Shown one piece after another: positions 56,797-64,000 of a DNA stretch of 64,000 nucleotides. Under the pieces are notes generated by a model. It did not search any database. It saw only the letters and a list, made by a program, of their open reading frames with translations, and had not been told where the DNA came from. Source of the stretch: AC-43 sp963728855 (GTDB lineage Bacteria > Actinomycetota > Actinomycetes > Mycobacteriales > Micromonosporaceae); NCBI GenBank assembly GCA_963728855.1, contig CAVSLN010000011.1:288373-352372 (forward strand), given 5' to 3'. Within the stretch, counting starts at the first letter, position 1, and each line of letters opens with the position of its first letter. Position numbers and translations under genes: made by a program.

Positions 56797-58146
56797 GTGG
56801 GCTACGTCAAGGTGCGGAAGGGCAAGGACGGCAAGACTCCGAGATACACGGCGTGTTATCTCGATCTTCGAGGTTCCCTACGCTCGGCCGGCACTTACTC
56901 CAGCAAGAAGGAGGCCAACAAGGCGTGGCAGGATGCCGAGTCCAAACTCGCCGAAGGCAGGCTCGGAGATCCACGTCGGGGCCGCCAGCGATTCGTTCAC
57001 TACGTGGAAGACCAGTGGCTCCCCCACCACGTCATGGAACCTACGACCCGCGAGGCCTACACCTACGAGATCAACAAACACATCCTGCCATGGTTTGGCC
57101 AAATGAGAATGGTCGACATCCTGCCCAGCCACGTCCGCGAATGGGTGACACATCTCGGACAGCAAGGTGTTAAGCCCGCCACCGTCCAGAAGCTTCGATT
57201 CATTCTTAGCGCGATCTTCACGACCGCCCTTGACGACCAGGTGACGTTCTTGCACCCCTGTAAGGGGGTGAGGACACCCACGGTACCAGTTAAACCGCTG
57301 ACCATCATCACACCGGAGCAATTTGACACGCTGTATGGAAGGCTCCCAGACGCCGATGCACAGCTGCTGGTCGAGACCGACATTGAGACCGGCCTTCGGT
57401 GGGGCGAACTTACCGAGCTTCGTGTCAAGGACCTACACATCCCCACACGTGTATTTACCATCAGCCGCGCCGTCGTGCAGGTCAACCCGAAGTTCCACCC
57501 GGAGGGCAAGCGATTCCATGTCAAGGAGTACCCCAAGGACAAGGAGTACCGGCGCGTCAAGGCCAGTAGCCAACTCATCATGAAGATCGAGGCCCACGTC
57601 AAGGCAGAGGGACTCACGCATGACGACCTCCTATTCGCCATGCGCCCGACTGGGCCGCCTGAGCCACGACTTCGGGCAGTACCCAACCCGGAGCAGCTCG
57701 GACTCACCGAGCCCAACCACGTCGGCAGGCAGTACAGCCACGGTACACTTACCGCATACAACGCTGGCAAATGCCGATGCCAGCATTGCAAGGACGCATT
57801 CGCGATCTACCGTGCCGCACGGCGAGCCGTCAACAGGGTCGAGCCAGCTACAGTCCGGCTCCCTGAAACCGACGGTCACATTCCGCGCGACTGGTTCCGG
57901 AAGCAGATCTGGAAACCCGTACAAACTGCAGCCGGGTTGCAATTCGGCGTTCGGCTCCACGACCTACGCCACGCCCACGCGTCCTGGCTGTTGGCGGGCG
58001 GAGCTGATCTCCAAGTCGTCAAGGAACGACTCGGTCACGGCAGCATCCGGACCACGGAGCGGTACCTCCACACACTCCCTGATACCGACGAAACCGCGAT
58101 CGATGCCTTCGCAACTATCAGGTATCGCGGCAAGGCAGCCAAGTAA
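56797..58146 (+). CDS. Tyrosine recombinase (phage-type integrase), intact, with Cys-rich insert
   Basis: GTG 56,797 preceded by GGGGGG. 449 residues: N-terminal AP2-like arm-binding part (1-60), core-binding SAM-like domain (65-150), catalytic domain with R201 (GLRWGEL), H388 and R391 (LHDLRHAH), H414 (LGHG) and Y423 (TTERYLH). Residues about 315-345 are an unusual insertion in the catalytic domain, HGTLTAYNAGKCRCQHC, that looks like a small zinc-binding or DNA-contacting finger. It lies just beyond the tRNA-Val att site but reads away from it, so it belongs to a different element. No matching att site was found. Confidence 0.88.
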   Translation: MGYVKVRKGKDGKTPRYTACYLDLRGSLRSAGTYSSKKEANKAWQDAESKLAEGRLGDPRRGRQRFVHYVEDQWLPHHVMEPTTREAYTYEINKHILPWFGQMRMVDILPSHVREWVTHLGQQGVKPATVQKLRFILSAIFTTALDDQVTFLHPCKGVRTPTVPVKPLTIITPEQFDTLYGRLPDADAQLLVETDIETGLRWGELTELRVKDLHIPTRVFTISRAVVQVNPKFHPEGKRFHVKEYPKDKEYRRVKASSQLIMKIEAHVKAEGLTHDDLLFAMRPTGPPEPRLRAVPNPEQLGLTEPNHVGRQYSHGTLTAYNAGKCRCQHCKDAFAIYRAARRAVNRVEPATVRLPETDGHIPRDWFRKQIWKPVQTAAGLQFGVRLHDLRHAHASWLLAGGADLQVVKERLGHGSIRTTERYLHTLPDTDETAIDAFATIRYRGKAAK

Positions 58147-58269
58147 CTGGAGCCGCCATTCGATTGCGATCTCGCTCTGACCGAATCCCGAACCCGCGGA
58201 TTAAGAGTCGGCGACCTTCGATGCCGGAGGCTGACGCCTGATACCACCTCATGACGTTTTCGCTGGCCA

Positions 58270-58307
58270 GGAGGCCGATGACATGCCGCAGGCTGTCATC
58301 GGCCTCC
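58270..58307 (+). terminator. 14-bp stem hairpin after the second integrase
   Basis: GGAGGCCGATGACA and TGTCATCGGCCTCC form a perfect stem with a 10-nt loop, 123 nt past the integrase stop. Probable bidirectional terminator. Confidence 0.7.
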
Positions 58308-58649
58308 GCACTGTATCGGGACGTGCGTTCTCCCCTCGTTCTCCCGCGACGCTTCTGAGATCATGTACCGGTTGGTGGTCAGCTACTCGCCTGGCAGCCG
58401 CCTTCGCCGAGCGCGGCCAACATCGGCGCGCCGGTGTCACCCGGATTGAGTCTCAAGCTCGTGGCATTTCTTCAGTGGCGCTGGCATCTGCGTCGTTGCT
58501 GGCAGCCGTCGCCGACACGCCATGGCCTCCAACTCGGGCGTGTGCAGCCCCTGGTCATTCAGGGAAACTCATTGATCCACCTGAAACGGATTGTCGCGCT
58601 TGCGACAAGGTTATGGGTCACTGTTGCCGGAACGCGGTGCAGACGCGGC
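58308..58649. other. Intergenic stretch without a recognisable gene; contains a small hairpin
   Basis: No supported coding sequence. TTGTCGC/GCGACAA (58,591-58,608) forms a 7-bp stem that would lie 42 nt past the stop of the minus-strand LamG-like gene and may terminate it. Confidence 0.5.
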
Positions 58650-58814
58650 CTAGGTATTCCAGTATGTGAATCGGTTGACCTCTATCTCCACATCCTTCCG
58701 GTTACCCAGCGCGGAAACGCCCAGTTCAATGCTCGGGCCGTGCTGCTGGTGGATCGTAACGACGCGTACGCCGTTCACGTAGAAGCTGAGTGAGCCGGAC
58801 CGGGCGAGTGCTGA
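58650..58814 (-). pseudogene. 3' part of LamG/DUF1080-like gene, separated by the ISKra4 insertion
   Basis: Encodes LSFYVNGVRVVTIHQQ and ends VNRFTYWNT at stop 58,650, the last beta strands of a concanavalin-like sandwich. If the element and one 9-bp repeat are removed, it joins in frame to the 5' part at 60,584: the strand then reads GQPNTLSALARSGSLSFYV without interruption. Confidence 0.8.
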
Positions 58815-58823
58815 GAGTGTGTT
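58815..58823. repeat. 9-bp target-site duplication, left copy (GAGTGTGTT)
   Basis: Identical to 60,575-60,583, directly flanking the insertion element. Confidence 0.9.
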
Positions 58824-60574
58824 GGGTGCGGCTCCTTTGGAGGGACTTTGATCATGCGGCGAGGACGAGCTGGTCGCGGTGTTGCTTGTCGCCGGTTTCG
58901 TAGATGCGTTGGTGCTCTTGTCGCAGGTGAAAGGCCCAGTATTCGTCGAAGTCACCGTTGCTGACCAGGGCGCGTAGGCGCAGGATGGCCTCGGCGCTGT
59001 CCAGACCCCAGCGGGCTCCGGTGATGTCCATGCGGTCTTTGACGAGGTGGCGGCAGGCCCCTTCGATAACCCCGGTAGCGATCGGCCAACCGCTGGCGAG
59101 GGCGGTGTGGTAGTCCAGGTAGGGCTTCTTGGCGGTCAGGTAGTCGGCGCAGGTGTCGGCGCCGGCGCGTTCGGTGGCTGAGTAGCCGAACCGGGTGGCG
59201 CGGCGGCGGATGCTCGCCGCGATTTGGGCGGCCTTGCCTTCCAGGATTGCGTGGGACTGCTCGGCCACCCACGTCTCGGCGGCGGGGTCACCGGTGTAGA
59301 AGAACGACCAGGCAGCCTTCCACAGGTATTCGACGACGTGGACGAAGTCCACGACGATGTGCACGGTGATGCCGCGCCGGTTGGCTTCGGCTTGGATCGC
59401 CTCGATCTGGGTGCGGTTGCCGTCGACCAGCACGACCCAGGTCCGCTCGCCGGTCGGGTCACGCCGCTGCGCTTCGTCGAAGCCTGCCGAGATCACCGCG
59501 GGGATGTCGTGGGTCACCGAGGCGGTCAGCCACTTGCCGGTGGCTTTCGGCCCGCGCTTTCGGTTGGCCCGGCTGTTGGTGGCACCGCGGGCGATGATGT
59601 CGGCGGCGGTGCGGGGTGCCGGGACCGCGTCGTAGACCGCGGCTACCTCGGCCATCCGCTTGCGGCCGTGTTTCTCCCCGGGCGACAGCCGGGTACGCAG
59701 CTTGCGTTCGGCTTGGGCGGCGGCCTTGGCGGTGGCCTCCCGCAACGCATTGGTGACCATGACGATGCCTTTGCCGTCGAACTGCATGACCAGCAGGTGC
59801 TCGGGCGCTGGTCCGGGCCGCCGGGCGGTGTAGAACGCCACGATGTCGACGGCCGCGGCTTGGGCGAGGGCCTCGACCTGCCGTTTGCCGATCCGCACCC
59901 CGGTGGCCCGTTCGATCGCGTCACCGGCGTCGGCGAACGACCCGCGCGCCGAGGCGAGCGCGGTCAGGCGGCGCAGCCCGTGCGAGTGCTTGCCCGCGGG
60001 CAGGCTCAACGCCGCATCCGCCGGGTACAGGTTGGGTGCCCCAGGCGCCCGGTAGGCCATCCGGGTGCCCGTGACGTGCCCGAGCACGGTGGCCAGGCCA
60101 CGCTGGTGCCCGCGTTCGGCCCGCGTGCGCGCCACCCCTTCGGCGTCCACGACCTGCTGGCGCTGCTCGCGTGCCGCCTGTAAGTCGAGGCGATCCTGCA
60201 TCAGCGTCCTGAGCAGCTCGCGGCCCTCACCGTTGTGGAGGAAGTCCTCCAGTTGGGCGTGGGTCTGTCCGCTGGTCTGTGGGCCGGCCAACTCGGCCAC
60301 GATCGCTTCGAAACGCGCCCGTGACCGGTCGAACGCCCCCGCCACCTCGTCCGCGTACCCTGGCATCCGGGCTCCTTCTTCGGTTGTGGATCTAGGCAAT
60401 CCGACAACCTACGAGAAGGAGCCCTCTATACACGGCGCGACATGCCGGCCCATCAGACGGGCACAAGCTCTACCGCGTCCAGCCTCTCGACCTGGCCCCA
60501 AAGAAGCCAGCTACCATTCCTCACCAGACCGGCACGAACCCGACAGTCGATCTCCCTGCCAAAGAGCCGCACCC
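58824..60574 (-). mobile_element. Complete ISKra4-family insertion sequence (1,751 bp)
   Basis: Ends are inverted repeats: GGGTGCGGCTCCTTTGGAGG on the left and, read from the right on the other strand, GGGTGCGGCTCTTTGGCAGG. Perfect 9-bp direct repeats GAGTGTGTT flank it. It carries one uninterrupted transposase gene, so it looks functional. It inserted into the LamG/DUF1080-like gene; excision restores the reading frame exactly. Confidence 0.88.
58852..60366 (-). CDS. tnp: ISKra4-family transposase
   Basis: ATG 60,366 follows AAGGAG with 5-nt spacing (a TTG at 60,399 is possible but has no ribosome site). 504 residues, normal for the family. Signature segments: LVMQFDGKGIVM, WVVLVDGNRTQIEAI, DFVHVVEYLWKAAWSFF, and the diagnostic end GVIEGACRHLVKDRMDITG followed by GLDSAEAILRLRAL and FDEYWAFHLRQE. 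The DDE-type residues (D in FDGKG, D in LVDGN, E in VIEGA) all seem present. The frame is intact, in contrast with the frameshifted genes around it, in line with recent arrival. Confidence 0.9.
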   Translation of the reverse strand: MPGYADEVAGAFDRSRARFEAIVAELAGPQTSGQTHAQLEDFLHNGEGRELLRTLMQDRLDLQAAREQRQQVVDAEGVARTRAERGHQRGLATVLGHVTGTRMAYRAPGAPNLYPADAALSLPAGKHSHGLRRLTALASARGSFADAGDAIERATGVRIGKRQVEALAQAAAVDIVAFYTARRPGPAPEHLLVMQFDGKGIVMVTNALREATAKAAAQAERKLRTRLSPGEKHGRKRMAEVAAVYDAVPAPRTAADIIARGATNSRANRKRGPKATGKWLTASVTHDIPAVISAGFDEAQRRDPTGERTWVVLVDGNRTQIEAIQAEANRRGITVHIVVDFVHVVEYLWKAAWSFFYTGDPAAETWVAEQSHAILEGKAAQIAASIRRRATRFGYSATERAGADTCADYLTAKKPYLDYHTALASGWPIATGVIEGACRHLVKDRMDITGARWGLDSAEAILRLRALVSNGDFDEYWAFHLRQEHQRIYETGDKQHRDQLVLAA

Positions 60575-60583
60575 GAGTGTGTT
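60575..60583. repeat. 9-bp target-site duplication, right copy (GAGTGTGTT)
   Basis: Partner of 58,815-58,823. Confidence 0.9.
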
Positions 60584-61003
60584 TGGCTGGCCATGGCCGG
60601 TACGGGCGGCGGGGGTGAATCCGAAGCGGGGAAATCGGATTCGGTCGTCACCTCGGATGAAAAGCCGGTAGATGCCTTCCGGAGTCAGATAAAATGTGGT
60701 TACCACGCCATCCGACCCGACGTAGATGCCTCCTTCTGCGTCTTCACCGATCTCGATTTGTGCCTCAACGGCGAAGTCTCCGGTGTTGCGGTAACTGAAG
60801 CCGCAGAGGCTGTAATGATGGGCCGAGGTGCCTACCCGAGTGCCGGTCGGAGTTGCGTTGCACCCTACAGACGGACCTTCTGACACAAGCGATGGTGAGT
60901 CATACCGCGGAGCGGCGCTGGTCGCCAACCGGAGCGCTGGATCGTGGATCGTGTTGGACAACGGGAGACATGCCAGAGCCGACGCCGCAAGGACGCAGAG
61001 CAC
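60584..61003 (-). pseudogene. 5' part of LamG/DUF1080-like membrane-anchored protein, interrupted by ISKra4
   Basis: Frame begins at GTG 61,003 inside a hydrophobic segment (the frame upstream reads RRTAIGAAVSGLVLCVL, back to a stop, without an ATG), so the start is unclear. It may be fused by frameshift or coupled to the overlapping NACHT gene. After the membrane segment come CGFSYRNTGDFAVEAQI and VTTFYLTPEGIYRLFI, strands typical of laminin-G/concanavalin-like domains that bind sugars or other ligands. The insertion cuts it after GHGQPNTL. Probably a membrane-anchored extracellular sensor-type domain; role unknown. Confidence 0.7.
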
Positions 61004-64000
61004 CAGACCGGAAACGGCTGCACCGATCGCGGTTCGGCGGGCGCCGCGAACCGGGCTTGTCGGAGCCGGAACGTTCGATAATTGGCGGCCGGCCGAGTTC
61101 GAAGCTCAGGCGCTCGCGCAGCCTGGCATGGCGAAACTGATATACCGGCCCGGCTTGTCGCAGCACGCCCAGCTTGTGAGCGTCCTCTAGGTACGTCATG
61201 AGCCGCCAGGGCAGCCGGCCGGTCAGCCCATACCATGCGCGACCGACCGCGAAATGCGTCCAGGAAGCACTTCCCGCAACGCTGATGGCGCCGATCGGGG
61301 TCGCCATCAGAGCCCAGATCGGACCAGCCGCGAGCCAGGTGACGGTCCCGACGCCCACCCCCGCGATCAACGCTCCGACCAGCGTAGCCGTCCGGTCGGC
61401 CCGGAGTACTGATGCCAGATTGGCCGCTGGGGCGTCAGGGAGCGGAACTCGCAGCCACGTCCCGAACGCGATGGCGACGCCGCCGACGAGCCCGAGGGCA
61501 GCTGCGGCCTTGCGGTCCGTGCCGAAGGTCAACGCGAATCCAAGACCACCTCCCAGGCCGAGCGCTAACCCTTGCGCCAAGGCCACCAGCAGCGCCTGCG
61601 CCCGTCCTCGCAACCGGATCGACACGCGGGTCGGACGCCCGACCGGCGTGCCGACTAGTCCCAGGACGAGCCCGATCACAGCGCCGAGCGCGAGGCCGGC
61701 TTCGAGACCCCGCTCGATCGGGCGTGCGAGCGTGTCAACCAGACCGTCCGCGGCTGCAGTAGTCATGCCGCTGGGCACCGTCCCGGTCAACCAGGCACTG
61801 AGCACGCCAGTGATGCCGCCCAGTACACCGCCGACGAGACCATCCCGAGTCCGATTCGTCACGTTGACGACGACAGCGTCACGCCAACCACCTAGGTCGG
61901 CCTCTGGATTCCGCAAGCGCACCAAGCTGGCCGCTGCGCCAAACCCAAACCCACCGGCGACACCAAAGCCAAGCTCACCAGCTGGGCCGAGCATGGACCC
62001 GCCGAGCAGTCCACCCAAGAGGGCCATTGGCACCACAGACATGACGGCTACCCAGCGGTGACGGACCGGCCCGTGCGGTAGCGCATCGGCGAGCCAGCCG
62101 ATCAGGCCACAGAGGAGTCCGAGCGCGACACCTACTAGCAAACCAAAGCCGATGTCGGATAAGGACCCGAACAACAGACCTGAACGCAGCCGCTCCGCCG
62201 CGATCGACAGCGGCCCGGGCATGCCGATCAACGGCCCAGTGCTCATTCCGCGCGGGAACCCGACGACCAACACCGCCACCGGCCAGCCCACCAGTCCCAG
62301 GGCGAGCCCGTCGAGCGGCCAGGACAGCCGTCCGGAAAGAATCTGCTGGTTAGCGGGGCCCGTAAACGCGCGGAAGACGAAACCGAGCATGAAACCTGCG
62401 CCCACGGCCATGACGAACTCGTCCACGAACGTAGCCACCAGACCACAGAACAATCCCATTCCGAGCCCGGCCATGCTCGCACGCTCGACCCGGTTCGGAG
62501 GCGTACGCACGCCGGCCACCTGGTTCTGGCGCAACATTCGCAGCAAAGCGCCGCACACGATAGCGAAAACCAACCCGTATTGCAGGCCGGCGCTAATCCC
62601 AGCGGTTGCCCCGAAATAGTCCGCGTCGCCACCTGATGCCCAAAGGCGAGGCCGGCAACAATCCCGACCGTTGCGGCGCTCGCCCACCGCCAGATAGTGC
62701 CGGGCCGAAGCCTCCACGTGTCGGGGGCGTCGCCACGGCTAGCGAGGAATGACAACCACCGGGTGGCCCTCTGAGGATTCCATGGCAGCGGCACCCGCTC
62801 CCGCCGAGACTGCAAGCCCGACGACGACGCTGACTCCCGTCGACGGTAGTTCTCCGCGTACCGACCGGGACGTACCAGCTGAGCAGATGCCGCTCGATCG
62901 CTGCCCGGTCCGGCAGACGCACTCGGTCGACCAGCTCCACCGGGTCGCGGCCGCCCTCAACGTCGGCAAAGACCGTCCGAGCCAGGGAGACCATCAGAGG
63001 TGTGGACAGTGCGGCGGCCAATGCCCCGGCGGCCCTTCCTCGTCGACCCGCACCCGCACGGCGTCCGCAGCACGCGGGGAGTTTGACCGCAGCCACGTTA
63101 TCGCGTATCGACGTCCACTGGACCGAGTTCGATCACAGGCGTGGCACGGAGCGCGCCGGCGCGGCGACCGCGGTTGCATACTCATCGGTCCTGCACGCGA
63201 GCACCAGCGGCGCGTTGGCGGCCAAGGCGTTGACGGCTGCCAGCGCGAGCTGCACGGCTGTGGATCGGCATTTCGTCGAGGCCGTCCAGCACAGGTAGTA
63301 GCCGAGGTCGGTCAGCACGTCCCGGACGGCAGTCTGGCCGTACGCCCGAGCGTTGCCGAGCGCAACGTAGTCCTCGGTGATCCGCCGTGCCAACCACGCG
63401 TAAAGGCCCTCCTCGACAGGGTCCCAACTGGACACTGTCACCAGGGAACCGGCACGGGACCCGACCGTCCCGACTGCTAAGCAGACCGACGGTGAGGAGT
63501 GCGAGCAACGACGACTTTCCCGAGCCCGGCGCGCCGAGAACGACGACCCGTGGGGCAGCGAGCCGCTGGAACGCCGGCACGACATCATCGACGTATCCAG
63601 CCAGCCGGAATCGCAGAACGCGACCTCCTCCAGCCATCCCGGCGCCCGCCCAACAGTCGCCGGGTCATCAGACAGCGGAGGACCGAAAGCGGACCACCGC
63701 ACCGGTAATCGCCGCCCATCAACCAGTCCGCGCTGGACAGACTCGTCCTGCCACTGGCGCCGGACCTCCCGCCGCAGCAAGCGAACCGCCTCATCCAGCT
63801 GCGTCGGTGTGCTCAGCCGCGATGCCGCCGGCCCGTTCGATGGGATCGCAACGATCACTGCGAGCACCGCGAACAGCGCGCTGACAACGCCGGCCGACGT
63901 CGTCGCCCAGCTCGCCGTGTCGCCTTGAAGAACAAGAGCGAGCCGGTGACTACCAACGTGCACAACACAACGCAGCAGTAGATGGCCACACGCCGCGGCG
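60900..64000 (-). pseudogene. NACHT-type NTPase with multispanning membrane region, many frameshifts, cut by window edge
   Basis: The N-terminal helix (ISKra4-free side) begins beyond the window. P-loop VVLGAPGSGKSSLLALLT lies at about 63,545, the helical VTVSSWDPVEEGLYAWLARR at about 63,420 is in another frame, Walker B LLPVLDGLDEMP at about 63,275 is back in the first, and VLACRTDEYATAV at about 63,200 is in the second again. At least three more shifts follow before 62,640. From there to 60,900 one frame is open and encodes about ten Gly/Ala-rich membrane helices and ends in GPVYQFRHARLRERL, the standard tail of actinobacterial NACHT-membrane proteins. STAND NTPases of this type act in signalling or phage defence. 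Either a decayed gene or a stretch of poor sequence. Confidence 0.75.

Overview
The window looks like the chromosome of a high-GC, mycelial-type actinomycete. The evidence is strong GC bias at third codon positions, ESX/type VII (WXG100) proteins, secreted ricin-B-lectin proteins, a type III glutamine synthetase, a NACHT-membrane protein and an integrated element at a tRNA-Val half. A member of the Micromonosporaceae is plausible but not proven. Almost everything from 1 to 53.7 kb is read from the minus strand. Much of the window is accessory DNA: giant repeat proteins, integrases and insertion-sequence debris.

Positions 1-34,579 (minus) hold one colossal gene. After three single-base frame changes (about 33.57, 31.93 and 29.73 kb) one frame stays open for about 9,930 codons and runs off the left edge. 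The reconstructed protein therefore exceeds 11,500 residues and its C-terminus is not seen. Order from the N-terminus: WXG100-like head with hydrophobic helices; Pro-rich linker; a complete-looking SecA-type DEAD motor; a zincin (HEYVH); a papain-like Cys/His/Asp module; an HEWAE module; a dead OTU-like module; an intact OTU-like module; a TcdA/TcdB-like DXD glycosyltransferase module; a second papain-like module; then a 4-kb internal tandem duplication carrying two more OTU-like modules and a second zincin (HEFVH). An unrecognised module (A) follows every OTU-like module. A 171-aa WXG-type gene lies 11 nt upstream in the same operon and a divergent 224-aa gene faces it. I read the locus as a type VII-secreted, multi-enzyme polymorphic-toxin-like polyprotein with its own SecA-like ATPase.

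Positions 36-48.7 kb contain a second group: a protein with 30 in-phase 144-bp YD-type repeats ending in a C-terminal WXG100 domain and a YxxxE signal; a 765-aa relative with twelve YD/RHS-like repeats; a secreted zincin with two ricin-B lectin domains; and a gutted paralogue of the 765-aa gene. Remnants of IS1380- and ISL3-type transposases are scattered between them. Positions 48.7-53.7 kb carry a type III glutamine synthetase and an unrecognised 1,182-aa Pro-rich protein.

Positions 53.9-64 kb are a mobile-element junction: an IS4-type remnant, a strong hairpin, an excisionase and frameshifted tyrosine integrase next to the 3' half of tRNA-Val(GAC), a second intact integrase, a complete ISKra4-type element with a perfect 9-bp target duplication inside a LamG/DUF1080-like gene, and a multiply frameshifted NACHT-membrane gene at the right edge. 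Many frame changes fall at C/G runs, so sequencing indels and true decay must be separated before the coding status of any broken gene is accepted.
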